Of a stretch of 64,000 nt of DNA, positions 1-12,462 are shown in pieces. Below the pieces are notes generated by a model, which did not search any database, had not been told where the DNA came from, and saw only the letters and a program-made list of their open reading frames with translations. The translations under genes and the position numbers were made by a program. The first letter of the stretch is position 1, and every line of letters begins with the position of its first letter. Origin of the DNA: Euwallacea fornicatus (taxonomy: Eukaryota > Arthropoda > Insecta > Coleoptera > Curculionidae); contig NC_089552.1 of the NCBI RefSeq assembly GCF_040115645.1, forward strand, positions 4,464,001 to 4,528,000, in the 5' to 3' direction.

Positions 1-3000
1 CACAAGACCCTTCCAATATGGCCTCCAGTTTTGCCATCTTAATTTTGAGAATTCTTCATTTATTCATTAACGTAACACCCATAATATTGAAAGCAAAATA
101 TGTGCCAAAATTATTGACCGATTATTTTCAAAACAAAGTTGGTGTTCAGTATACAAACGATGCCTAAGGCATTAGAAAGAAATATATTTATATATCTACA
201 CTTTAAAAGTGTACAACTACAAAATAGAAATCAGTTTAAGGATGTATAGATTATAAGTGTTGAAATTTAGAACCAACAGCTATTACAGCCCTACTTCCCG
301 TAATAGCCGTTTCCGGTTTGCAGATGACTTAAGTTGTAAATGTAAATATTATAATAATTGTTTTAGAATATATTAAGAATATATGTATGAATGACTTATT
401 AGAGAATTTGATATAAAACGCGTTCAATTGAAGCTCATTTGAATCGAACGAAACTGCATCAAAACTAATAATATTAAGGCGAAAAATTTACTTTGTTATT
501 TTTATGTTCTTTCTGTGATTTTTTTTATAACTTTGTGGCCGGTGATTGTACGTTTAGCAATAATAATCATTTTAACATTCGTTTTGCAATTATTGTACTG
601 TGATTTTTAAATATATCTTATTATTTTGTTTAAAAAAACTAAAATACATATTATAAACGCGGGGAGAGGAATTGATTAATAAATTAACGAACTGAGCCAT
701 TTAAATTAATTAGTTTTTATTCGTAACTTTGCTCCCCGCAGTAATTTTTCTTAATTTAAAAAGTACAAAATAAAATATTGAAAAAACCTTGTGAGAATGA
801 AGTGTGAATGAGCACAATGATATTTTTTCAACGACGAAAAATGATTCCTAGACCCGATCGTACTTAAAAATTTTAACTGGCATTCTCAAAAAATGATTTT
901 CGTTTGATGTATAGGATGTGGTTTTATCTTGTTTCGTTTTTCGTGTACATATCTCAATACTACAGTAAGCAGCCTTTTTTGTACATATATGCCCCATACT
1001 AACGCGTCCTCCTAGGAAAATTCTCGAAAGATTTAAATCACTCGAAAAATCTTCTAAAATAATCTTTTGTCTGACCCCCTCAAAAGCTTAATGCAGATAT
1101 GCGTAATTCATGGAAAAAATTGCACCAGAGACTTTCGGCAATAGTCCAACAGAGGATGCTCAATAGCCACTTAATAGTCAATAGTTATAAAAAAATACGT
1201 ACAATAGATATATGCAACCTTAAGGTTGACCATAATTTCCCATAAAAGTGACATAGTATTTTACACAACGAGACACTTGCACGTGTAAAATATCTAGCGA
1301 GCGCGCGTAAAAATCATTTTCACACTTTTGGTTCAGTCATTTCAAAAGTTTTCTTGGTTCAGATGACGAAAACTAGTGGGGTTACATTCAGTCAGAGGCG
1401 CCGCATTTAATTTTTCAATTTCGTATGTGCACACCCCCCTCCGATAATCGAACGGTGCTACGCCTCACCACCTTTTCCAAATCAATAAATTATAATTTAC
1501 CAGGACTGAATGCATCCTCAGTAACCCCGCAAAAAGTATCGTTTTAGATAAAAGCTGACTGATTCCTCAAAAAGTAATTTTATGGCAGATTTTTCAGGAT
1601 GTTCCAATTGGTTTCTAGAACATTCTGGAGGCGAATTTGTCAATTTTTACGCTCCATACCCGATAGCGACGTTGCCACGTTTAAGAAACTCGCACACCCT
1701 GCCAGTTTCTTGGGCGGTTTTCTGGCAACATTGGCATATTTTTGGAAAAGTCCAAGCTTCATCAGTTCTTTGGACACCTTTCGAAATTCTCCTAAATGAG
1801 GCTAGGGACGTTTTCCATTAATACGTTCAAACATTTTCACACACGATTGTGACACAAACGACATTTAAAATACATACACAAAACATTACAATAGCCCGGT
1901 TGCACAGAGTGCTTCATATTTTTTGCCCGTTATAATATAACTATTTAAGAACTCTTAAGTAGTTACCACAGTAAAAGAAAATTTTCCATAGCCCAAAATC
2001 AGAGGTCTACTCCTTGGGGCACCTTTTTCGGACACTCCGTATATTCGACGACTTTCCTACCGTCTGCAGGGAAGTGAGCGGAAATGGGGCTGTGTTCCAA
2101 AAATCGCCCCTTTGGCCGGGGATTGACATGCCCACAAAAAATCCCCCGAAATGGAGTAGATTTTTGAGACCATATTGTTTTTGATTACCTTGTAGAGGGC
2201 GTCGGGGGTTTCTCCTTTCTTTTGAAGCGGCCATGTTTTGATAGCGCTCTCTGTATATATTTTCTCCGGTTGAAAATTGTTAATTTGAAAAACCAAACTG
2301 ACCACTGCTACAGTTTGCCCCAAACAGCTGTCGCGAACACAAATTTAATTTCGGCTTCCGAAAAATGTTTCAAAGCTATACAGAGCGGCCCGGTAAAACA
2401 CAGTCGCCTCATCCGGAGCTTTCTACCAATTTTTTAAGTGTATTTTACAAAATATCACGACTAAAATGCCCGATAACGTCGTATATTTATTGTAAAATTA
2501 CATGTAAAACAAAATTTTTATTTGCAATAGCCCACAATTTACAAAGTGTCGCCTTAACGACACGCGTTTTTCAATTTTCTCACCGATCTTTGGTTCGGAT
2601 TTTCGGTTCACTGTTTTGGACGGGCCTTGCCGCGCAATTTCCTCGTTGGGGCCCAAAAAAATGCTGAATGTGTAGATGTTAATGATTAATCTAATAATTA
2701 TTGTAGATGCCGATGTCATGTTCGTCGTTTAAGCTGTTCGATGCCCATTTCCCGTAATACTTCGAAGACATAAAGCTAATTTTTGCCCTAGAATTGCCAC
2801 AAAAAAAAATGCACAGTATGATGGTTTAATGGCCGAGGAGGGTGAGAAGGTGTAATACCTAACAAAATTTGAGTCACTTCAGAACCGTAGGTACTAATGC
2901 GTTCAAGAACTGGGGTAAAAATCTGACTCCTAAAGTCTTTTGGCCACCTTTTCAAGTAGGTAATTAAAAATTGTGCGATTCCTTGTTTTTTGAATGAAAC

Positions 3001-6000
3001 GTCGCAGTTAGTGATCGTTATAAAATTCAAATATAAAATTATTTTTTGTGTCCATCAGGTGGTGTCTCTGATGGTTTGACTGGCAAGAACTTGAACCGTA
3101 AAACAACGGATCAAATAACCCATTTGAAAATTTATTATCACACTTTTAAATATAGGGTATTCCCTCCAAAAGTAACACCACATTTCTTGACTTGAAAAGT
3201 AAAAATTATAACAAAGTCGTATTTGCACGTCGTAAAAATAGGGGCCATACCCCTGCCAGTTTTTCCTCTTTTTACCCGTTTTCTTTCTTGTTAGGTAACC
3301 AAAAAGTAAGCAGCCGATGAAAGCGAGAACGCTCCCAAAATGCTTACTTCGAAAGTCCCAAATATTGCTTTATTTGTTGCGCTAATATGCGCGGAAGGCA
3401 AAACAAAAATTTCGTGGTATTCGCTGCATTCCCGCATTTTCCGCTTTCACTGGCTGCTCACTATAAAATTACATGACAAAGAAAAAGAGCAAAAAAACGA
3501 CCATTTTTACTAATCTAAAGATCAGCCATGAGAAATGATGTATGTAGATGAGCATTTTAGAAATTCACACGAAAGAGTGAAGAATTTTTTCAAAAACTAA
3601 TACGAATGCCTGACGAAGTCCTAAAATTTGAAAAACGCATGAAACCGACAACTTTTGAATAAATTTTGTCGACAAGATATGGCGCATTCAGTTCTGTTTG
3701 TACTACAGTTCTCAGGTGAATAAGGCCTTTCGATTCCTTCAATGTAAAACGCTAAATATGAAGACAGTCTTCAGATACGAAACGCAGAGGTACCTACTAT
3801 AACCAAAACAAATTTATATTATTTTCAAGCTTAGGTACAGGGTATTCTGACACACCTTCTTACAGTCGTTAAAGCTCCTCTATTCCTTCTATAAGGCCAT
3901 TATTATCTTCTTGCGCCCTGTCCTGAAACTGGCTCTAAGTTGCATTATATTTGTAAGGAAAATTTTACGATAAAAACCTTTTTCAAGTGTAAAAATAACG
4001 AATTAATAAAAAAAGGAAATATTAGGCTTAAGTCAAGACTCATCTGAATTTGGTTGCTGCCTTCCACGAAATGCCTAATAACTTAAATTTCGATATTTTA
4101 TGTAAATCTTAAATTAAGCATCAATAATTAGAACGCAAATGTTTAGACAGAAAACGATCATTTCCACCTATAGGTGTGAAATCGCGAGTAAATTCTATGA
4201 CTAATATTCCTAACGTTAATATGGTAGTGAGAATTGATTTTAATATAAATTGCAAAATTTGATGAAAAATAATAATTTGCCATTTTGCCTTCTTGATCTC
4301 AGGACCAGCTTAATATATCTACAAGGATAAGCCAGCCACCCTAAAACCCTTCTTCTCCACTAATGTTTGTTGGTCTATGAAATTGGAGTGTTTATTACAT
4401 GTTAGCTTTACAGTACCATATAGATCAAAAAAGCATTCAAAAGCCCAACGAGGAAGTAGATGATGTGAAGAGCGGCAAAGTCGGTTTCTTTTAAATTTTT
4501 CGTTAAACAGCAATAGTCCAAACGGGGATTTCATTCCAGGAGATCGCCCTAAACAAAAACGTTCGATACTCCATACTTCAGTTTCGAGTTATTTCGTGCC
4601 ATTGATTTTTGGGAAAATATTCAAATTCTTGTAAGAGAGAAAAAAATACTTTTTCAATATTTTTCAGTTTCCGCCGTTACGAGTTTAGTTATAGTGAAAA
4701 CAAGGGTTCGTGTATTTTTTCAAAAACAGGTTGCTTTATCATTTTTTTACAATAATATATAAAAATCGATATATTCCATTTTTACATACACACATACAAC
4801 ACACACTTTTCGGGTAATTTTACCAAAACGGTTACACATTTACTTACTGAAAATGTCACTCCAGGAATTTTTATCTTTGTTTCACTTTTTATTAACACAT
4901 ACGAGGGCACCTTAAAAAATGCCACTCGAAAATACCACTCGAGTCGATATGACAGAATATTGACATTACCACTTGGCTACACAACGAGCACTTTTTGAGC
5001 TGCTCTTGTATGTGCAGTCTTCCAAAATTTCAACAACAAAGTTCAGCGGGTGTTTTTTTTAGTTTTGCATTCAAATTTTACAAATTCACACCTCAAACTT
5101 TTCCTCGCGTCCCAAAATTTGTTAAATTGGATTAGTGAAGATATTTGAAAAAAAAAATTTGGTACCAATTATCTTGAAAAAAAAAACGTTTGGAACAAAA
5201 AACTATAATCCCCTGTGAGAGGTTTTTGGACGCGGGGTTTATATAAATAAAGAAAACGTCACTTTTGGGAAAACTACAAACTTTTTGGCCTTACATAATG
5301 ACAAACGGAAAATTCAGCGGTGAAAAATTGCGTTCATTAATATTAGCATAAAACCACATACATAACTATTAAATGTAGTTTTTAATGTTTAGCCAATAAT
5401 TGTTAAAACGTTATGTTTTTGTGCTATTTGTTATCAAATTGTTATGTTAAACGCCCATAAAAATTGCTTCACAGTTTCCTAAAAAATGAGCGACTGTATT
5501 AGATTTTGCCTTTGGCGTCTTAGTAAGCCACTTCATAAAAAGGAATGTAATAGTAACTTGCTACAAATCGATTTTAAAATAATAAGATGAGGTTTGTTAC
5601 TCATGAAGTCTGAATGAATAAACGGGAATCATTCTCAAGAAATTGAGGTAAATTACGAATATAAAACAAGTAGCCATAAGAAATATTTCATGAAATTCAT
5701 GTTAAAACTTTGAAAAAATCCACAAACGTCCATTACAGTCTTTTTGACCAGAACCACGTCACTTCGACTCAGCCACTATGCCACAAATAATTAAATTGAT
5801 ATTTCTCCAAAGTCCATTTTGCCACAATAGCATTAAACTATACACCGGCATATACCTATGCGTATATTATAGGTAGTTTAAAAACTAGGCTAATATGTTG
5901 TTAACAGTTCCAATAGTACAATAGTTACACAAGTGTCATTTATGTTTCTTTAATATAACTTATTATTATTGTTTCGATGCAATGGTGAAATATCAATAAA

Positions 6001-9000
6001 ACCGAAACTGATTGAAGCAATTTTGGCTGAGAAGGACCCATTTTCTTAGCAGCCCTGCCAAATGAAATTTTAGGTCTTTAATCGAGGTTTAAGTTTGAAG
6101 TTTAAGTTTCATCGACCCTTATGGGTATGTCGACCACGGAGACACCTCGAGTGTCTTCAGGAGACAGATATCGTGCAATATGTTTTCACTAAAAATCCGA
6201 CGAGGATCATTCGGGTCCAAAGAAAAAGGTTGCTAAGAGGCCTTTCTTAGTTTGTAAGGGCAAGTTTTTGATAATAATATCCTCTTTACATATACCATAT
6301 TATAACGATGTAAGCATTTTAAAACTGTATTTATTTGGATTAGGTTTAAAAGTACTTGCTTCAGCGCGTTTAAAAATAATTGCCATTTCTAGTTTAATAT
6401 TGGTTTTCCAAAGTACGGCCCAATTTTGTCTACATATCTTTGCTAAGCCGAGATAAATTAGAGAAATTGAGCTCCAGCCAAACTTGATCCTGTTTTAGTT
6501 TAAAAAAATAAGTGTTCTACAGTTATAGATGTATTTATTGTTTTTTTAATGTATACGTTAAAAGCTCTATTAATAATGTTTTTTAAAAAGTTCTATGAAA
6601 TAATTTTAAGAAATCATATTATTGTAAACTTTTATATATTTTTATTAAAATTATTTTAAGGTTTGATGATCTTAAATAAGAGAACTACAATAAAAACGAT
6701 GACTTCGAAACAGAGCCACCTCCCACTGTACCATACGGAGAGACTGTTTTGAGGTCTCTTAAGAATATAGCAAATAAGGGATTTTAAAAAATTATATAGT
6801 TCAATTTTTTTACTGCATAATAATTGTGAAGTTTTGCCATTTTATTTTTGAATTTGACTGCCATTTTTTTAATTTAATTTATATTTTCGCTTCATTGTAT
6901 GATTAAGTTTAAGTTCCTATCTTTTACTATACACTGTAGAGCAACACTTTTCGAATGTAAGACTGAATGTGTGCGAATTATTGTCTTCTATTTTGGGGTT
7001 GTAAATTTCTTTTTGCATGTGGTATTATTTCTCTGGTGTCCTAAAAATTATCACGTGTGTGTACAAAGTAAAATTAACTTTTCAGGAACTGTTTGTAAAT
7101 TTTGTATTATAAAAAACTAATCTAAAGTTGTATAAAATTATTCGGTCAACTAAGTATGTACTAGTAAGGGTATATATGGCACCAGAGAGATTATATCACC
7201 AAGACAAATCTAAGATTAGGTAAATCGGAAACATCACTGTGAATTCAAGGCATTATTTGAAAAGAAATTAAATAATTTGTATAATATAGACGTTTAAAAA
7301 AATTGTGAAATTTTAGAAAAATTACGTTGCAATTATTTTTAACCAAATTTGATGTATGAAAATTGTATGTGTGACAATGTATTAATTCTATTTACTGGAA
7401 TAGCAATCATTAAAAAAATTAAAAGGGTGTTTTATTTTCATTACTTATCCATTTAGTGCGCCAAACGTTTTCCACGATCACGAGGGAGCCTAAGTCGAAA
7501 ATAATTACAAATACACGTAATCATCAAAATAACTGCTTCTCGTTAATACCTACCGCAATACAACTAATGGTTAGTTACTTAAACACCTGAATTCACTTTC
7601 AGCAAATTTGTTAACTTTGATATACAACTCATGAAATATCAAGTTATGAAATTATTGAATAAGTTTGTGTGAACTAGTTATTTACGTCATTAATCCAATA
7701 GGTGACTTGTTATTTTATGACTTTTTTGTTGGAAAAGGTGATCGCGCACTCCAACAACGGTAAGTGTATGAGGTTTAATTTTCTTTCCGAATGTCGCATA
7801 ATTAACACAGGAATTGTATTCCGAATCTAATTTTTTTTTGAAAATATGATGAACCTACACTTGCCACTCTGACGTGCGTACTTCAATTCAACTAATGATT
7901 AGTTGTTTGAATACGCAGATTTGGTATCTTTAATAGCAGAATCTTCAAATATTAAGTCTTCAGATTATTGAATAGGTTGTTGTTGATAGATTGCATATTC
8001 TGAAAATGATTGGTTTTACTATATTAGTTACTATACTATATAGATATTGCCTGGGTAAATCTCTTTATTTACAACCATACAGTGCATAACAATATTTAGT
8101 CATTATTCATGATGATAGTTTAGGTATTCTGCAACTCAAATTACCTACAGCATCGTTACAGGAAAATTTAATAAAAACAGTCTTAACAGAAGTCTTTTGT
8201 ATCCCTCACGATCGACAAGCAGAAAGATTTGTACTGTGGTTTCAATAAAATTTTCATTGAAAATTTATAACATAGTAAGAACAATAACTGTCTTCTATAA
8301 TATTTTCTTTCTTACTATCATCTAATCTACAAAGGGTTTGTGTTTTATTTAGGTCACACAAAATCAAAAACATTGACAATATGGCGACCATAATTTTTAC
8401 CTACATTTGCGTTATTCCAAACCCGTCAGTCTTAAACGCATTTGCGATTTATTTTATAAATATTTTATTACTTATATGCGAAAAATTGAATATTACAATG
8501 TATATAAGACTACCTTCAGAATAAAATTATTGGCCACTATGATCACAGTAAGTAAAACATCATGTTGAGTTTAAGTAAATAGATGGTTGTGAAACAACTG
8601 CAATTTTTACTAAATAATTTTTTTATACTAAGGCATGGTTGGTGAAAAATAAAACAATGACAGTGTATCTGGACTTTTTTTTGTTAACATTTTATATATA
8701 AAATCTTTACTTTCGTTTTCATGGAAAAATAGAGAAGTTAAAAAATATCACAATTAAACTTTTAGAACGATACAAAATCACTTAAACAAATTCTAGTTTT
8801 TGAAAAAAATACGAAGACATCGTCATTAATTGACAGAAAAAATATGTAATACGAAATTTTACATTACCAATAACAAAGAAAATGAAATTTCGTTCGGTAA
8901 TTTCGACTTAATCTAACAATATTTCAAAACTAATAAACTTAAATCTCCTCTAAAATAGTTAAAACTACCAAAAGTTGAGTGCAAAACTCAACGAAAAAGA

Positions 9001-10103
9001 TCAAATATATACTTACAGCGGCAACATCTTGGTATTTTATTAAAAACATGATTTTAAATCTGATTTTCAGTCTCTCAGAACTAATTAAAACCGGAAAAAA
9101 TATACATATCACGCAACGAATAGCTGCCTTTGAAAGTTAAAATTACTTAAAAAAAAAATGATAGAACTTTGGTTAACTTTTTACTTAACTTTTCTTTTTC
9201 ATTCGATCGTGTTTTACTGTTTATTCAAGCAGACGAAGGCGTTCAAATTGTTGAATATTAAATATTCAAAATGTTTTTACTAGCTTTGATGGCTTTTATG
9301 CTCTTTTCGAAAAAAGGTCATTCGAGTTAGGATTTCTAATACAGACCTAAAAATTCGCAATAAAAAATGAATGACAGCACTTCACGAACTCGTTATGAAT
9401 CATACTGCTGCAAAAGTTTTCAGTATGTATAAGAGTGATAGACATTCCACAATGAAACAATTCCATCCGCCGAGCCTAAAACAAAAAAAAGTATATTATT
9501 TTATGCAGATAGTGAATGTTTTCAAGAAATTGTTTGGCTCTTTAACATTTTTGTTGATCAATTGAAATTAAATTTTTAAGCTAATATTTTAATGACATGT
9601 TAGCAACATGAAAATTTCACCCTAAAAGGTGTACAAACAAGGGTAAACCACATTTCAGAGGTACCTGGTATAAAAGACATATATTAAAATTTATGCAGGG
9701 TAATGCCACCTATACCCTTGACACATAATATAACTTTTCTAATTTTTAAATTACAAGAAAACTACTGATCTTTTTGCACTCTTTATAAGAAAGTAAAAAA
9801 AATGTGTATTGGGAATTAATTACTTTAGGACTGACATAAGCTTTGTATGAGATTTTAATTACATGAAAATTTTCTTTTTAATGCTATTAACTTGACCACT
9901 AAAATGCTCAATGTAAAACAGACTAGTGGCTTAATGACAGCCTTATAAAAGTAAATATGTAGTAATTAAGTACTTAAACATATATTTCATTTTGTTGAGT
10001 AGACAAGCAAATCTAAGCATTGTGTTAAGTTCCAATTCCCAAACGATTTTCATTGCTTTTAAAAATCGTAGTCCAATTAGTAGTGATATATAAGAATTGA
10101 GCA
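1..10103. other. Non-coding AT-rich region, no gene recognised
   Basis: I read both strands and found no reading frame with a recognisable domain and no convincing exon chain. The longest open frames are under about 100 codons, which is the chance level at this base composition. The stretch around 1900-2700 is less AT-rich and looks like old repeat sequence; it contains a GGACACTCCGTATA segment near 2033 resembling the outer end of the MITE family found at 58994. The stretch from about 6240 to 7430 is very AT-rich and resembles a 3'UTR or intron. The region could belong to an intron or the flank of a gene lying to the left. Confidence 0.5.
1376..1530. repeat. Spaced inverted repeat, possible small MITE remnant
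   Basis: The segment GGGGTTACATTCAGTC at 1378-1393 is mirrored by GACTGAAT at 1504-1511 and GTAACCCC at 1521-1528. The two halves are separated by about 110 bp, and one arm has an insertion of about nine bases. This is the layout of a decayed inverted-repeat element, but I see no clear target-site duplication. It may be a chance or ancient structure. Confidence 0.3.
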
Positions 10104-11647
10104 TTAAGAATTTATTGAATGTGCAGAAAAATAAAGTAAATATGAGTTACATAAGCTATCCTGCAAGTTAGTCAAACTACCTGAAGCAAATATTTTGGAA
10201 TCCCAGTAGCGAACGACACTTGGCGAAAATTGAATATCAGAAACTTGCTTCTTGTGTTCTCTTAATATGACAAGAGTTCTGAGTGTTCGCCAAGAATACA
10301 CCCTATAAGAAAAAAAACATATGTATGTTATTTATTTTTACTTGTTTTTCATGTAATTTTAATACCTTAATCGCCCATCCCATCCTCCTGCCAAGAGCAA
10401 TTTATGGTCAGGTCTAAATTTCACTACCTGGCAGCCAGAATTTGACATAGCTAATTCTGCTTGTATAACAAACTTAAGAGTATCTAGTTCAAATCTACAA
10501 ATTGATAGCAAATGAATCAAATGTGAGATATTGAGATGATTTATACAAGTTCTACATACCTAAATATTTGCAATGTATCTGATGAATTAGCAACTACACC
10601 TCTCAAAGTACCAGGGTCAAAAGTTATTGAGGTAATGAACTCCTTAAATTTTAACTGGCAGCATTTTTTGGCAGTAACATAATCAAATACAATTAGAAGT
10701 CCTAAAAACATGTTCTATTACTACATTACTGTTAAGAATAAAAACAGGAATTTGATGATGATAGAAACTTGTAATGCAAATTTACCACATTCATATCCGG
10801 CAAACAAATACAGAGTACCCCTGATTTCAAAGAATTCAAGGCACATAGGGTTTCCAACTTTGTCAGTGCGATCAGGTACAAATTGTCTTACAGTCTTAAA
10901 GGTCTCCAGATCTATTGTATCAAGTCTTCCTGCCTCTTGTGATAAAACTAGTTGATTGTTGACCAGAATGCTTTTACAGAAGCCCCCATATGATTGGATG
11001 CTTCTTTGTGGTCTACATATAAATAAATAACATTTTTTTCAACACATTTTCCTCTTATTTTATTATGAAAATATCACTCACTTGTATCCCGTGTTGTTTT
11101 CAATGGACCACAGCTTAATTAAACCACTCTTTTCCTGAGTTATAATGTGGTATTCTATTGAATGTATAGCTTGAATAGACTGACCCATCTTCTGTTTAAA
11201 TTGTAATCTGTTGCACTAAAAGAAATATACCTTGATTAGGTTTAAGTGTTATCCCTATAACAAACAATATTTTAAGTTGTTGTAACTACTAAAATCTTGA
11301 CCTACATACAATAATAAGATACCAAAAGTAATGAGTACTGCAAATACCTGCATTTAGATACAGTTCGGGTCAAAGTGAGGCCAAGAATTAAGTGGAGAAT
11401 AAGACTATTAAATTTCATCAATTCGCTTTCAAGGGTCTACGTTCACTCATAATGAAATATTATTTATCGATTTGTATCAACAAACCTCTAAATCCCAAAA
11501 GAAGACCTCTCCCTTCTCAGTTCCAGCCAAAAGGACATCAGAATAGTCCGGGTTTCTTTTTGGAAAATTCAAGCAATGTACATGTCCCATAGTATCTTTG
11601 AAGCTGACTAAAGGATCTGGCGGCAGCATTCCATGTCCGGAGGTCAT
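10104..11647 (-). CDS. GNB1L: GNB1L-like WD40 repeat protein
   Basis: Six coding exons on the minus strand (11647-11486, 11215-11082, 11012-10786, 10701-10560, 10494-10366, 10302-10104) join in phase into 330 aa; human GNB1L is similar in length. The start matches the family: PPDP near residue 9, then GHVHCLNF. WD-type blades follow with motifs EKGEVFFWDLE, SGLIKLWS and, most diagnostic, FRPDHKLLLAGGWDGRLRVYSWRTL near the end. The family is a seven-blade propeller; in mammals GNB1L binds and stabilises PIKK kinases such as ATR, so a role in PIKK homeostasis is inferred here. The ATG at 11647 is the only start that keeps the conserved PPDP segment. It is divergent from mars. Oddity: after FASGS the last 23 residues fit the final WD blade poorly, and the stop lies within a few codons of a poly(A) signal, so the extreme C-terminus may be mis-modelled. 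Confidence 0.9.
10111..10116 (-). terminator. Poly(A) signal AATAAA of the GNB1L-like gene
   Basis: TTTATT on the plus strand reads AATAAA on the minus strand, within the last codons of the predicted GNB1L-like frame. If it is used, the 3'UTR would be only tens of bases long. Downstream sequence on the minus strand is AT-rich without another obvious exon. Confidence 0.4.
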
Positions 11648-11763
11648 TTTTGCAGATAAATTAAGCCGAAATTAATGAAAAATTACAGGAAAAGTAAATT
11701 ATGGTTCAAACTAAACTGCAGCCATCACTTTTTTTAATTTTTTGTGGTTATATCGAATTTCGA

Positions 11764-11785
11764 TATCGATAATACATTATCGATA
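11764..11785. promoter_or_regulatory. Pair of DRE (DREF-binding) motifs
   Basis: Two exact copies of the 8-bp palindrome TATCGATA, starting 14 bp apart, lie 117-140 bp upstream of the GNB1L-like start codon. Flanking bases (TCGAATT on one side, TTCGAATT on the other) extend the symmetry. Exact spaced DRE copies are typical of insect core promoters for growth and replication genes. Confidence 0.6.
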
Positions 11786-12330
11786 AAACTTCGAATTTTA
11801 TATAGATGAAATTCGACTTGATAGACAAAGTCCGTTCGTTACCGTTACTCCAGATCATCACCATCTACGATGATTTTTTATCGACCTTATCCGGAGAATT
11901 TTAATATAGGAATATAACATAGAAATTGGTCATTCAATGAAATTGACGGATTATCTTTCTTTATTCAAATATATATGCCACCAAGTTCATTTTCTCTATT
12001 ATATGTTCCTTTAAAATCACACCCTTGAAAAAATTATCATTAGCGCTTGCAGCTATCTAAAAGCAGATAGCGAGACTTTATCATGATCTTTATGGTAGTA
12101 AAGTTATCAACGTTATCAATGTTAAAATCGTTAAATACACGAAACTATTTATTTTTAAATAATTGTTACCCTTTGATCTCTCTAAATTATATTTATTCTT
12201 AAAATTAAGAAGATATCTCCCAGCTAATAGTATGAGCCCGGATTCTGCTAGAACATGTAAGAGTAAGAATAGGTATCGATATATGCTAGGTGTTGTTGAC
12301 TGACATTAAACGTCTTGTCAATTGTCACTC

Positions 12331-12366
12331 TTCGAAACCTTAAATGTTTTGGTTTTACATTAACGG
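12331..12366. promoter_or_regulatory. CHR-like TTCGAA and Myb-type TAACGG sites upstream of mars
   Basis: TTCGAA at 12331-12336 and TAACGG at 12361-12366 lie about 100-130 bp upstream of the mars ATG. The latter runs into TTTTCCCG, which resembles an E2F half site. CHR (TTYGAA) plus Myb motifs are the recognition elements of the Myb-MuvB/dREAM complex on G2/M genes. The match is by motif only. Confidence 0.45.
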
Positions 12367-12462
12367 TTTTCCCGAAATATTTAAAAATTAAGAAAGGTGT
12401 ATTGATAGCTGAAATTATTAAATTCAGTTTTCACTCTTGGTGTATCATCGAAAATAATTATT

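Larger units (their letters stand above)
11648..12462. promoter_or_regulatory. Divergent promoter region between GNB1L-like gene and mars
   Basis: These 815 bp separate the start codons of two genes transcribed away from each other. The region contains three exact TATCGATA (DRE) sites at 11764-11771, 11778-11785 and 12274-12281. The first two sit in a nearly palindromic block about 120 bp upstream of the GNB1L-like ATG. The third lies about 180 bp upstream of the mars ATG. A TTCGAA site at 12331 and a Myb-type TAACGG at 12361 lie close to mars. DRE sites drive proliferation and housekeeping genes in insects through DREF; its use here is inferred from the motifs. Confidence 0.6.

Noticed and set aside
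661..740. GCGGGGAG and CTCCCCGC forming a possible stem around a 65-base loop
   Set aside because: Only eight base pairs with an unstructured AT-rich loop; no evidence of an RNA gene.
6095..6236. Possible terminal coding exon (open frame with DPYGYVDHGDTSS, then a stop, then a long AT-rich 3'UTR-like stretch)
   Set aside because: The only acceptor in frame is a weak TTTAAG, no upstream exon fits, and the peptide matches no family I know. Other frames there look equally coding-like.
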